Origin: Metarhizium brunneum
Lineage: Eukaryota > Ascomycota > Sordariomycetes > Hypocreales > Clavicipitaceae
Direction: 5' to 3'
NCBI RefSeq assembly: GCF_013426205.1
Contig: NC_089423.1
Span: forward strand, 5,890,001-5,954,000
Length of the DNA: 64,000 bases
Under the pieces are notes generated by a model. The model saw nothing but the letters and a program-made list of their open reading frames with translations, searched no databases and was not told the origin of the DNA. Shown piece after piece: positions 33,669 to 45,762 of the stretch; within the stretch, counting starts at the first letter, position 1; each line of letters begins with the position of its first letter. The position numbers were made by a program, and so were the translations under genes.

Positions 33669-36600
33669 CTACCACATTGTCGGTCTGAGTCCGGTAAAGT
33701 TGGACAGGGTATTTAAATCAGTCTCGCTTTCTTTCTTACGTTGACCGCTCAGCTGGCAGCGTGGCATAGTTAGTATGCTGTTGTTTTACATCTGAAAATG
33801 GGGGGGTCTGAGAGTGCAGAGAATAACGTACCTCGAGTTGCACTCCCCTGTGCACGTGGACCAACCAGTCCACGTAATTTTGTGCCTCATTGTTGCGGTC
33901 CTCTACCAGCATGCGAGCAAATTCAAACTCGGCGCCGTCAATGCCTTGTCGAGCGAGCTGGATAGTCAGGCCTTTGGAGCCGCGCATCGTCTTGATAAAT
34001 TCGATAATGTTGCGGACTTGTGCATTCAGGTGAGTGTCCAGGACGGGTAGTGATGATGTATATGCATCAAGGCTCTTCAGAGAGTCCTTGTCTTCGCCAA
34101 ACAGGTCGGCAACCAGGTTCGGTGATGTCTGAGAGTGGAACCAGAGGAGGCATTGCTGACCGTTGTCGACGATATACACACCGCCGGCTTCGACGCACGA
34201 AAATGACGCTCGTATTGAAGGGGGCATTTTCAAGTGGCCCGTCTCTGGGTCAGCAAAACCATCCTCGGGTTGTAAGTTGTGAAGAGGGATCATGCGAGGG
34301 TAGAGATACAAGCTAAGTTCCAAGGCGCCCATGGAGCGAACCATGCGCATTTCATGGACCCTCCTGTCTGAATTCTCAATGCCGCCCTTGAAGGCCCTGC
34401 ATTTTGTCAGTCCGAGCATATACATGCAGAACTCCTTTAACCTTTCCGGCATAACCAGCTGGCCTGCGGGATGTTGTTGTGCCGAGTGTTTCCTATAGCA
34501 GGACAAAACATCAATGGTCCGCTCGGAAAGCCAGTTTCGAATGTCTTTCAGGTTACTTGAAGTAGTCGCGAGTTTTGTGCCTGCTTCCTTTGCCAACAGC
34601 GCAATCACTGCATCCTGATCAACAAACTTCATGCATGCTCGGATGCCTTGTTCCCGCATGCCGGCTTCCTTGGACGTTTCGCTCACGCTAGCAATGATGT
34701 TGGAGCAGCGGACTCTGCGCTGGCCTGAGGCAGTCGTGTACAGTAGGGCGGACTGGAAATGGGCGTCCAGCTTTGAGTCCAGCTTACCGTCATGACTGAA
34801 TGAAACTGCCAAGGCCTTGTCCGAATCAATGACACCAATTTCCAAATCGGCCCCAAAAGTATGTTGCACAAAGTTGCCGTGATATGCCGACACCTGCAGA
34901 CCATTGGAGCATCGAACCTTCATCAGCGCTTGGAAACCAGTTTCTCTTGTCACAGTGTGGCTGATTTCGGCAGACAGCTTGGGACCGTCTCGTGGAGCGA
35001 TGAAGTTGGGATAGTAGAATGTCTCTCCACCGGTAGTAGCCGCAACATGGCCTACAAAAAAAGTTAGCGTGTTATTCAACTCCAAAGTCAATCTCAATTG
35101 AAAGCGTACCAATAGTAGCAATGTCGAGATAGCCGCCAGAAGGAGCAGCGAGGAAAAAGTCTGCGCCGATGCCAGAAGCTGCCATCTTCTCTGCCACCTT
35201 CTTCCAAGCAGGGTGCTCAGTCGTGTAGAGCTTTTTATCCAGTTCTCCTCCAGGATGATTGCCGTCGTCACGCATGAACAGCCTGCCGGGACCCCAGGTG
35301 GGCAGAGCAGAACATGAGCAAACGATTTTACCACCAGTCTTCTCAAGTGCTGCCAGAGCTCCATTCAGAGTAGCAAGCAGTGCAGGTTCCGGATTCTTCA
35401 CGTCGGAGAACATTTCGGGCAGCCGTGTCAACAGAGAAGTGATGATTGACTTGGATTCGTAAGGATCAACGAATAGGCCCTCGCCAATAGGAAGAAACGG
35501 GTCCTCGAGATCAGGCATGATGAGCATTTGAGGTTGATCCAGACCAGGCTAAGGCGACATTAGCAACTCTTTGGCCAGCTCAAGGCAGAAAATGGTAACA
35601 CAAAGACTTACATGCATGTTGTAGAAGTGAATATCTTTGTCATAAGTGACAAATCCAACCTTCGCACCTTCAGGGACCCGTCTCTTTGGCTCGCCATTCT
35701 CATCCTTTTCCTGGTTCTCCCCTCCGTAGAGGGCAGCCAAGATGCCATCACAGAAGGTCTCCAAGAAGCCCTTGTTGAATGATTCTTGTGTTACATCGAT
35801 GAGGAATAGCCAACGCAAGCCAACAGGTTCTCTGGTCCAATACTCCTTGGGCACGACAAACTCGACGGTGCCTCGGTGCAACTCAGGTCGCTGGTCTCGG
35901 TCCACACGAACACCTTGCGGGCTGGTGGCGCAGAAGTATTCGGGGGGCGTATCGTTGGGGTGCGTACACAAGTTACATACAAACTTGTTGCCGCCGGATC
36001 GGAACATCATGAAGGGATTGATATAGGCGCGGCATCGGCGGCATCGTGGAGGGCCGGCATCGCCAAAATCGAGGACGGGAATCTCTGCCTCACCTGCCTG
36101 GAGGGGGGCCAGGGGCTGCAGGAGGAGGCCAAGAGGGAGGCCAGTCGCGTGCAGGCCGTCCGAGGTGGCAGGGATATTGTTCAGACTCAACCGAGCGTAT
36201 TTTGGAGAGGCATTTCCCTGGTCCAAAGCTACAAAGGAGACAGTCGCGGGGGGCGGTACATGGCGTTCAAAGGTAGGATAGACGTTCTTTAGGAAATATG
36301 GTTGAACGGAGTCGCGAGATACGGGGACACTGGGCATGTCCTCGAGAGAGACCTTGGAGGGGCCAGAGGTCGAGATCGTGGCAGCAGCATCAGCACTTCC
36401 ATTACCATGGCCGAAATGTCCTGGAGTTGGGAATTCGCCAGCGTTCATCATGTGAGGCGTGCCCTGAGGGCCAGCAAACTGAGCTGAAGCTCCGAAGGCT
36501 GGAGCACCTGGTGTTCCTGGAGCAGCAGTAGGGATGAATTGATTCGGGTTGGAGCCAGGGGGCCCCATGCCATTGTATGCCTGAGAAGAGCCGGTCGGTT

Positions 36601-36973
36601 CGACTGTGTGGTAGGCGTGGCGGTCCTTCTTCTTCTTGCGGATCGTGGTCTGTCCGTCACCCAAGCTCATGGCTCCCATCTGCGAGGCCAGGCCAACATC
36701 AGCTCCAGGCTGTGCGACGCCTCCCTGGAAACCTTGCAAAGCTCGGTCATCTGGACCGTGGGGAGTTCCGTAGGCAGCACCTGCTGGCGGAGGCCCTCCC
36801 ATAGCAGGCGGTGGTGACTGTTGTGGTTGAGCAGCATATGGGCCAGGAGCTCCGTATCCGTAACCGGGAGGCTGTTGCTGATAGGGTGGTTGACCAAGAC
36901 CAGCGGTACGGTTGGAATCATTGGGGTCGGCGATGCCCTGGCCCAAAGCGTGGTATTGCGTATAGTCGGCCAT
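33669..36973 (-). CDS. SEC24: COPII coat cargo-adaptor subunit Sec24
   Basis: Four exons: 35612-36973, 35110-35548, 33832-35051 and 33669-33752, about 1034 aa. Sec24 with Sec23 forms the inner COPII coat and selects cargo at ER exit sites. In order: a Pro/Gln/Gly-rich disordered N-terminus (1-205), the zinc finger CRRC...CNLC (Cys 311, 314, 333, 336), the trunk/vWA-like domain (GLRWLFLIDVTQESFNKGF), the beta-sandwich, the helical domain and the gelsolin-like end (VYIVDNGQQCLLWFH). The start MADYTQYHALGQG is the first ATG of the frame; upstream in-frame codons lack an ATG. The last intron (33753-33831) has a GTACGT donor and a CATACTAAC branch site, giving the end VQLELSGQ plus about 23 residues; without this splice the protein would end with a different tail at 33736. 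The C-terminus is the uncertain part. Confidence 0.92.
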
Positions 36974-39900
36974 GGTGAGATACGGCGTATCGCGCGTGAA
37001 GGAGGACGGCGGCTCAGGCAAGCCTCTGCCGAGGGAAAGGAGGTAGTGAATGGTGGTCGTGAGTGGATTTGAAGATGGACTGACCTCAAGTGGCGCTGGA
37101 TTGAACTTGGCAGGGTGTTTTGGCTGACGAGGAGGGGGCACCTGGGGCCCTGGGGCGAGTGCAGCGGGTGTATTGATGACCTGGCCAGGCACCTAGTCTG
37201 GTACTAAAGGATGCAGTACAGAGTACCCGACAGTACTTAGTCAGGGCCCCAGTGCCTGCAGCGCTCTTGGTCAGGGAGCACTTGGCCATTGACTGCTTTT
37301 GTCAACGATTACTGCGTATTCCGTACCTGGACACCCTGTCCTTTCGGCCTTGAATATTGCACGTTTTCACCAGACACGAATAATCTATTAGGTCGACCGT
37401 TCTTCTGCCATATCAATTCCTACCTAGTACGTGCGGGGCAGGTATACTTGCATTTACTATTTTATAAAAGACTGCTGCTTGCCATTAGAATTCCACATGT
37501 GGAATCGGCATCGAAAAAAATACAACAGAGAAGAGGCTGGTGATATATCAATGTATTTACCTCGTAGTCCTGCACATCATTTAGGAAGCCAGCGCCAAGT
37601 ATTTCCCATTACATGTTACGAATGGCGAGGGTCCAATTCATTGATGCCTCGCTGGCCTTTTCAACACTTGACAACTTACGCCCAGCAATTCACGCGACGT
37701 TCCTGGTTCCCGATTGGCACGCAGCACGGCGCCTCTGCGCCTGGACGGAATACGTACCATGGAGTGTGGAGAGTGGAGAAACAAGAACAAGGGCCCAGGC
37801 TGCCGGTTCACGTGTGCGGTCACATGCGCTCCGATCCGGCCCCACCCACGACACCTCGTGTAAGTCAAGTGGCCCAACGTCCATGAGAGGAGGCAACCCG
37901 AGGGCAGTGGCAGGACGCAGAGCGAGCGCAACAGCCCAGCATTGATTGTGGGCATGTGTGGATGAGAATGTAAATTGGCATTATACGGCGCTACATGTTC
38001 CCAGTTTATGCGTGCGTGTTTGAGAAAGCATTGTCGACACGGCACGACTTTATATCGGCTGGGAACGTCTTGAGAAGCATCGATTTGGCATGCACTGGGA
38101 TTCAGGAACTGGAGGATGCCACTCTACGACGCAGGGAATCCGCATAGAATATACACCGGAGTGCTCTCTAACGGCTTCAATCATGTTTTTCTAGGGTTTG
38201 AAACACGGTGGTCTCGTTCGGTGCCAGTATGGCACGCCGTCGACCTCTATATCGAGTGAAGGATCCAGTCCAACGAAAGGTGCTCGTACGCACGTTTGCC
38301 AGCAAGGGGAGATTTCTCAGGAATAACAAACAGGAATGGGCCAAATAATAATATTTATATATTTCCAACGTGTCGAGAGACAAATTACGACTGAGAGGCT
38401 GTACTTGCATCTGAGTGGCGCCACGCAAACCCCTCTCCTAAATGATTCCACGGTCCGTCGGTCGCACTGAGGCCATCGTGGCATCCGAGGCAATTACGCT
38501 GGACAGTCAATTACAGAACAAAGCAGTGTCAGAACATGGCAAAAAAATACATGAACGGGTGGAATATCATTGGCTTGTTCTTTTCTCTTCCTGAACAGAC
38601 AATTTTCCCCCATATTGCTGTCTCTTTGCATCGCCTGGCCAAATGTAGGTGGCGGTCGCAACGGAAATCCTGACCGCCAGACGCGACGAGCGCGTGTCCA
38701 CGAGAGCCCAGCCACCACAACAGTGGAAACAAAACGACGCACATTAATTCAAACGCTGGCTATTGAGCGACAAAAATGGCCTCTGGTTCAAGCCGAATTT
38801 ACGAAAGTGCGGGCAGTTGCAAGCAGTGCGACTTGCGCCGGGACACAATGTCGACGGAAACCTGTGGCGTCTCGGTCGCATCCCAAGACCGAGTGCTCTG
38901 GCTGCAAACCAACCACTGGCCCGAAAAAAAAATAATTGCCAAAATATGTGAGCACGCCAATTAAAATCCCGTCCGAGACGTCAGACGCTGCATTTCTCAC
39001 ATTTGCAATCTACGTTGTGGGAAACTAGTTGGCGAGTAACGAAAAGTGTAGATGGCTTCAGGTCGACCTCTCGAGGGGCAGGGCGGTCGGCCACTCATCC
39101 ACGCCGGGACTCGTACAAAAAAGCGACTTGCGATATATTGCACAAATAGGCGGTCTGGACGCACGGGACTGGGCAACAAAATAGCATCACCTGATAGCGG
39201 CAGACAATCTACACTAAACGCCGGCAATTAATCACCACAAGACGGGCGGAGTCGATGGCAATCCAGAATGCGACAATGGGCTCAACACGTCTCGAGTGTC
39301 AAAGACGAGGCGTGGGGATTCATGCCCGGGCAAGTCCCGGACCACACACGTCAGCAATGGAAACATGGCGCAACATTTTATTGAGACCAGGCAAAAAAAA
39401 TTACTCATGGAAATTGTAATGGAGGGCGAAGAATGCAGCGGCCTGAAGGGGGGGAGAAGAGAAAGAAGGAGGAAAATGGAAAGATTCGAGGCGAGAGGGT
39501 GGTGGGCGGTCGGTCCTCAACCCATCTCAGATCAGAGGTTTGCGTACGCTGGTGAAGAGGTGATGTTGATCGCTGGCCAATCAGAAAATTGGTCACGGGG
39601 CAGGTATTGTTTTGAAAGAAATGGCGCCGATTTTTACTTTGGGCCATAACATCCTCCGAGTTGACAGACCCATGCCGCCTCCCTGCCCCAGCAGAGGGGC
39701 AGAGGGTGTGACCCGCCCAGGTACTTGGCATCGTATAGGGGCGGTACATGCGTGTGGCTGAGGGGAGTCGGGCATCCTGACGGTCCAGTCGCGGAGAAAC
39801 GTTTCTACTTTACCCGAGTACTGCAGTGTGAACGGCATGCCCAGGTGTGCAAAGGAAGCAAAGTGAACGGATGCAATGGGTGTTTGGGGGAAATGCAGCT

Positions 39901-40856
39901 CGGGGCGAGCAAGCGCGCATTTGTCATATTTCAAAGACAGATAGACTGCTCTGGCGGAAACTTGGCTACCCGAAGCACTCGATGCTACTTGACCGAGTAG
40001 TCCAGCCCAAACTGGCGACAGCCACCGCCAGATCGGGGGCCCGGGGAGGTATGTACCCTCGCTTGTACCCCGGCATGTATCGACATTGTTGCGTGCAGCC
40101 GTCTGATGTGGCGCAACCTCGCGCGTCAAGGCCATGCTCCCCGGCCGGGAACGGTAGCTTGGCTGCTTGTCCAGCGGTGGGCAGTCGGGCCTGGAAGGCA
40201 GATTGCTGGATGCAACAGGGCCAAACTGCATACAATAATAGTGCCGGCTGTCTGCTTCAGCCAGTAACGGAGGGGCCACACCATTGCACCCGTTCTCGGG
40301 GCTCTGGAAGCTGGTGTGTGTAAAAGAAGAGACAAGCTCGAGCTCGGGGGGTGGGCGATAGCCCAGTCCCCGTTTTCTCAACCAGACCAGACCTGGACAG
40401 CCAGACGCACTCGCACCAGACTCGATCGCGCTCCCTACTCCGTACTAGCCCATCCTTATATTTCCAGCGCCTATGTCTCCGTGCAAGGTACCGAGCATGA
40501 GCTGCGTAGTAAGCATGTAGCGTGCCCGTTGGCTTGGCTGCTGGCCGCACGCCCCCCGGTGAGCAGAGAAGCGCTGCGCTGCCCACGCCGCACCCACGCC
40601 GCACCTTGGACCTCCTGCGCGCGACAGAGGAAAGAGCTACTGATTGCGCTCCTCCCCCCGCCCGATATATAAACAAGGCCCATCCCCTCCACGCGCCCGA
40701 CGGCATCGGTCATGTTTGTCTCTGCTCCCATTTGACTCCCAAAGATTATTCTCATCTTGGTGTAGACACAATCGTGACTTGTTTCCAGTAACAAGCTCCG
40801 CGCTTTCGCATCATCACTTACACGTTTACCTCACACTTTCCATCTCATTCATCACG
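36974..40856. promoter_or_regulatory. Divergent upstream region of SEC24 and histone H1
   Basis: A 3.9-kb spacer between head-to-head genes. The right end is the H1 promoter, with a TATA box (40666-40673) and a TACTCCGTA word (40436-40444). The left end carries the SEC24 leader. The middle has many short frames, including one at 38776-38964 with a chance CKQCDLRRD stretch, none convincing. Confidence 0.5.
40666..40673 (+). promoter_or_regulatory. TATA box of the histone H1 gene
   Basis: TATATAAA lies 184 bp before the H1 ATG, after a C-rich block (CCTCCCCCCGCCC). Its position allows a start site near 40700 and a leader of about 150 nt. Confidence 0.6.
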
Positions 40857-41771
40857 ATGCCTCCCAAGAAGGCTGAAGGCTCTGCCGCCCCCAAGGCCAA
40901 GTCCACTCATGCCACCTACCAGGTTCGTCGCCGTCTGTCAGTTTTCTGGTATTTGGGAATCACGCGTGCTAATTCATACCAGGACATGATTACTGATGCC
41001 ATCGTAAATGTATGTATTGCCGGCCATGTACCCTTGCGTGCATCTTGTTCAAGGAGTGGCGTCTTGATTACGCGGATGACAGGATAGATGGCCTGGGATT
41101 GATGGGTTTCACTGTCACGCCTCTGAGTCACGACTTGTTCTTGTCACAGTCCAATGGATGCTGGCCTTTTTTTTCCGATTGGGTCGCCTTGCTAACTTGC
41201 TCGCTACAGCTCAAGGATCGCAATGGCTCCAGCCGTCAGCAGCTGAAGAAGTATGTCAAGGCCAACAACAACCTGGTCAATGTTTCCGACAACATGTTCG
41301 ACTCTCTCTTCAACAAGGCCTTGAAGGCAGGTGTTGACAAGGGCGCCTTTGCCCAGCCCAAGGGACCCTCTGGTGGCACCAAGCTGGCCAAGAAGAAGGC
41401 TGAGCCTAAGAAGCCAGCTGCGAAGAAGGAGGCCACCACTACCAAGAAGGCCGCTCCCAAGAAACCCGCTGCTGCCCCCAAGGCCGCTGGCGAGAAGAAG
41501 GCCACTGCTACTACTGCTGCTGCTGCCACCACCAAGAAGGCCGCTCCCAAGAAGGCTGCCACTGCCAAGAAGCCTGCTGCTAAGGTATATTCTGTTTGCA
41601 CCTAATAGATGTCTCCTGGGTATTCGTCTCTAACCTGATTTCCAGAGCGACAAGGACGCTGCCTTGACCAAGACCAAGACTGGCCGTGTCGCCAAGACCA
41701 CAAAGCCTGCTGCTAAGAAGGCTGCCGCACCAAAGAAGGCTGCTCCTAAGAAGGCCGCCGCCAAGGCATAG
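40857..41771 (+). CDS. Linker histone H1
   Basis: Four exons: 40857-40922, 40983-41009, 41210-41584 and 41646-41771, 197 aa. Linker histone binds the nucleosome dyad and compacts chromatin. A short Lys/Ala N-tail is followed by the winged-helix globular domain, about residues 17-93 (STHATYQDMITDAIVNLKDR, GSSRQQLKKYVKANN, FNKALKAGVDKGAF), then a long Lys/Ala/Pro tail with repeated KKAAPKK and KKPAAK units. The 27-nt second exon encodes DMITDAIVN and is easily missed; its flanking introns are 60 and 200 nt. Intron 2 ends with a TTGCTAAC branch region and CTACAG. All splice phases are zero. Introns mark it as a basal, polyadenylated histone gene, as usual for fungal H1. Confidence 0.95.
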
Positions 41772-43935
41772 GCTAGTCGTTCTCTTTTTGGCCATGTGCA
41801 CTTTCTTGTTTAATGAATTAACTAAGGCGTTATGGGCTTCGATTTCTGTGTGTTTTCTTGTTCTACGGCACGGCTTGGGAGAGGCAGGTTCACCGGGATA
41901 TTGCTGTTTTGGGCGGAAGCGAAAGGGATATGTGGCTTGTTTTGATACGCGCACACGCGGCGCAGGACATGAAGGCAACGCGGCATTTGCATGTGAAGAT
42001 TTTCGGTTGATGAGCAGAGAGAGACGAAGAATCTCACGAGTTCATGGGAACAGTTTCGTCACCCAGGCCGGGAAGCAGCAATGCTCTTGTTTTTACGATT
42101 ATTCTCCCTGTATTTTGAATTACTTGGATTGTCGGGTCTGTTGGTACAGTTCTCGACTGTTGGGTATGATAAATATGGAGGAGCTGGCATTGTTTTCACG
42201 CGATTTTTGTACTGAAAGTTGCTGGAGGTGGCAGGGTCTTCTGTCTTTCGCGGTATTGGGGGGACGGCGCTACGTGTAATTATATACCACAGGTCTCAGG
42301 GCGGGAGGAATGGAAATACATTTGATCGACTCTAATTTGAGTTTTGCAACGGCTTCGCTTCGCCCATTTTGTTTTCCTGTGCACGGCGTGTCGAGGCAGA
42401 TATTTGCGACGCGGTGCGTTGCGGGTTTGTTTACATGTTGCGCCTGACTGGTTTGAGCGACCGTGTGACCTTGTTGGAGCCGCCGGGTATCACGTGGACT
42501 AGCGACGCTGGTCAAGCATTTGAAGCGCGAGTTGATGAGTTGTGTTCCACAGACAGTCTTCACGTGCGCGCGCTATTTCTCGCCAGCGGAACAGTGTGAG
42601 GCATTGACCCGACTGAATACAATTTACTGGGATAGATTATATACCTTGGGCCTGCGATTCTTTTAAGTTGTTTTGATTTTATTTTTATTGTATTCGATGA
42701 GTCTAATGAGGCTTCGGTATTTTCATTGTGTTGCTCTTTTTTTACCCTTCTTCTAACCTTGACCGGATTATGCAGCGACGCAGCTACCCTAGGCCGCAAT
42801 GGTAATTATACTAGTAGTCGTACCTAGGACAGCTTGTGCGCGAGGCAGCGAGCGGGCAAAAGGGAATACGCGGCAAAAGAAGCCGACAAGGCGATTTGGA
42901 TTGCCTGGCCGCATATCAGTTGTCGGATGTCGGGTTGCATGCTTAATTCGTTGCCTGATTGTTTGAGTCCATGTTTGGAATCCTCGGTACGTCATGTTTG
43001 GTTTAGCCTCCGACGGGATACCCAGCTGCCACGGCATGCCGCAAGGCCCCAAGCCATTGATTGGTTTATTGGCTTAGCGGGGTGTGCCGAGTCTACTAAC
43101 GGGGAGGCACAGCTACCCTAGGTACCTAGGCACTTGGAGGTATCGTGGCCCTGGGTGGAGCGTTGTCGGGCCCCGCACTCTACTAAGTAGCTCGTCGATA
43201 ACAATCGTCGATAACGTCGAGTTACACCGCAGCTCCCAGACCTGTACGTACACACTTAGTTACATTAAAAGTTGACACCACCGTGCCGGTTGGTCAAGCC
43301 ATTGAGCCACCAGACCGCATGCGCATGCTCACTGCCCCATAGAGCACAAGCAAGCCGTACACGTCCATCGCCGAGCTCAAAAGGTCCCGTCTCGGCGGTA
43401 GCGCGGTAGCCTGCCTGGCGACCAGACCCAGGCCAGGCCATTGGCAGCTCGAGCCTGGAAACCCCCTCAACCGCGCCCCCAACCGATTGTTCCGGCCGCC
43501 GCGTTGGCGTACATGTACGCAACTGTCGCAACGGTTTAATTTTCAATTGCACTCACCCAGACCTGTGCAGTCCGGGGGCACGCCTTGTCGAGTTATTTTC
43601 TCTGGCTTTGTTTTTGCTTTCCCTCATCGTCTCTTGCCCGAACGAGAGCTACTCATCCTTGATAGCATCCCGGCCCCTCCGTCATTCTTCTTCGACTGTC
43701 CCACCCCAGGCCACGCGCAGATCGGCACGGGGGGACGAGACCAGAAAAGCTGCGAGGGAAAACGGGTGAAGACGTCTTTTCCGAAATGCTGGCTTCCTTC
43801 TCATCTTGGCCCCGAGCCCGCCGATCCTGAAACGTAGTCGCCATCTTCTCACCGACCCAAGGTTGCTGATACAAACACGTCACCTTTTACAACGACAACG
43901 TCACCTTAGCAAGCCGTCCACCGTGCAACGCCATC
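41772..43935. other. Spacer between H1 and the proline-rich protein gene
   Basis: A 2.2-kb stretch with the H1 3' flank and the promoter of the next gene. It contains CACGTG at 42491-42496 and 42561-42566, and the palindromic word CCTAGGTACCTAGG near 43118-43131. I see no gene. Confidence 0.55.
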
Positions 43936-45471
43936 ATGTCCTCCAATCCCTTTCGCAAAAAGGCCCTCGGTCCCATTGACACCGCCCGAGCCAGCTCCCC
44001 CAGGTCTAGCCTGCGCAGTGAAGATGCCGAGGCCGGTGACAGGAAGAACAAGCCTGTCAAAAGGGTCCGCGTGCTCTCGCCGCCGCCGCTGTCACCCGAC
44101 TCCCCAGAATGGCCCTTTGAGGCGCCTCAACCGCCGGTGCCGCTGTCTGACGATACCTACAATCATTCGAATTACTACCCGAGCTTTGACCCTTTTAATG
44201 GTGCCTCGACGGACGAGAGCGATGGCGAGAGCCTTGCCACTCCGCCGACGGACAAATATCAGCATCAACCCCAGCAGCAGCAGCAGCAGCAGCACGACGC
44301 AGGATCCGGTGGTATCCCTGCGAATCCGTTCAGCAAGACGTTACGGGACTTGGAAGGCTCCAAGGACTTGCAAAGGGAGAGAAAAGAAGAGGGGGAGGTA
44401 CTGAAAGCTGCCAATGAGGGCCGCAAGTCGTTAAACGTCGATTCGTTCAAGAGGTTGCTTATGACGGGAAATGCGGATGATTTTGCGTCGTCTGCGTCAA
44501 CAGATGGAGAGGAGGAGACTGCCAAGGGGAATGCTTTACCCACGGCACAAACGAATGCGAGGGGCAGGAATTATACAGATTCAGGGAGCTTGGCCGACTC
44601 CTCACACGAGGATGAGGACAAGGAAGAATCCAAGATACTTGCGGTGAAATCACCGGCAAGCAAGGAAAAAAAGGCGCCCCCGCCCCCGCCAAGCTCTAGA
44701 CACGGAAAATCATTAAGGCAGCGAGAGCCGAAAGATGTAAAGGATGATGGGCATGCAACGGCCGAACCAGTACGGAGGAGTATGGATGACGACGAACCAC
44801 GACTCGACACCCAAGCTACAAACGCGGCTGAAGGGGAAGCAGATGCCAGGTCCCAAATCAACTCTATACCAAATCTCCCAGGCGCAAGAAAACCGGCACC
44901 GGCACCACCTCCGCCACGGGGCCACGCAAGAACAGACAGCAAATCCCACGACAACGAGACTCCTCCACGACGTACGTCCTCCGAGGACATGCCCTCCCGA
45001 TCAGACAGCACCCGCTCAGCCGGTCATGCACCCGCTCCCCCTCCGCCTCGACGACCATATCTCGCTCCTAAACAAAGCAGTTCTTCCTCGCCAAGCACAT
45101 CATCCTCCAACATGGCTTCTTCCACAGACCACGTCCAAGACACCGCGCGATCCTCCCACGACTCCCCAACCCCCAGCAAACCCTTGATCGCGCCTCCTCC
45201 CCCGCCAACACGCCAGCCTTCCACCCGCCGCCCGCCCAGTGTCACCGGCGTCGATGCACCGAGCCGGCGAGTCTCCTCGGAGAACAAGTCACGCGAAACC
45301 GTGCCGCCCCCGCCTCCGCCCCCGCGACACCGAGGGAGCAGTCCCAATGCCGATGGGCGGAAGGTAAGCGGCGAGGCGTCCGCTGCTGATCCGAGTAAGA
45401 GCGCGGATATCCTGGCAGATTTGGACGCGCTGCAGAGGGAGGTTGATGCATTGCGAGGCCAGATGAAATAG
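43936..45471 (+). CDS. Proline-rich, NPF-motif protein of unknown function
   Basis: A single exon of 511 aa, mostly predicted disordered. I do not recognise a named orthologue. Visible features are two NPF tripeptides (residues 4-6 in MSSNPFRKK and 130-132 in PANPFSKTLRDLE), which can bind EH domains of endocytic scaffolds; a glutamine run (about 113-119, encoded by CAG repeats at 44272-44293); and at least five polyproline blocks next to basic residues (PPPPPSSRHGK, APPPPRGHAR, PAPPPPRRPY, APPPPPTRQPSTRR, PPPPPPPRHRG), typical of SH3, profilin or WW ligands. The C-terminus SADILADLDALQREVDALRG is a short predicted coiled coil. A role as an adaptor for cortical actin or endocytosis is an inference. 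No signal peptide or membrane segment is seen. Confidence 0.8.
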   Translation: MSSNPFRKKALGPIDTARASSPRSSLRSEDAEAGDRKNKPVKRVRVLSPPPLSPDSPEWPFEAPQPPVPLSDDTYNHSNYYPSFDPFNGASTDESDGESLATPPTDKYQHQPQQQQQQQHDAGSGGIPANPFSKTLRDLEGSKDLQRERKEEGEVLKAANEGRKSLNVDSFKRLLMTGNADDFASSASTDGEEETAKGNALPTAQTNARGRNYTDSGSLADSSHEDEDKEESKILAVKSPASKEKKAPPPPPSSRHGKSLRQREPKDVKDDGHATAEPVRRSMDDDEPRLDTQATNAAEGEADARSQINSIPNLPGARKPAPAPPPPRGHARTDSKSHDNETPPRRTSSEDMPSRSDSTRSAGHAPAPPPPRRPYLAPKQSSSSSPSTSSSNMASSTDHVQDTARSSHDSPTPSKPLIAPPPPPTRQPSTRRPPSVTGVDAPSRRVSSENKSRETVPPPPPPPRHRGSSPNADGRKVSGEASAADPSKSADILADLDALQREVDALRGQMK

Positions 45472-45762
45472 TTTTGCGTGTCAGTGGGCTATTTCATTCT
45501 GTTTTCCCCTCCTTTTTCCTTCTCCCTTTTTTCTGTCTTCGCCATAGATTTGGTAATGGGTGGGTTTTTTTTCTACTTGGGCATTTCATGTATCATAGCG
45601 TGTTTAGGGTCTGGACTGCATATAATGACATTTCGCCACGTCACGTTGTCCCGCTCATGTATTTCTTTTGGTTCCCGAAGCTGGAAACTTACAAGCGCAC
45701 AAAAACAGTGCATCTGCCCATCTACGCATCTACCAAAGCTCCCATCATGTACCGAGCGTAAC

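Noticed and set aside
36974..37192. An in-frame N-terminal extension of SEC24
   Set aside because: The upstream frame is open but begins with GTG, not ATG; MADYTQYHALGQG at 36973 is the first ATG and fits the family start.
38776..38964. A CKQCDLRRD stretch resembling the start of a Zn2Cys6 cluster
   Set aside because: The remaining four cysteines are not correctly spaced and no exons follow that extend it.
41010..41209. A possible C/D-box snoRNA in the 200-nt intron 2 of histone H1
   Set aside because: GGATGAC and CTGA are present, but no proper RTGATGA box or terminal stem could be found.
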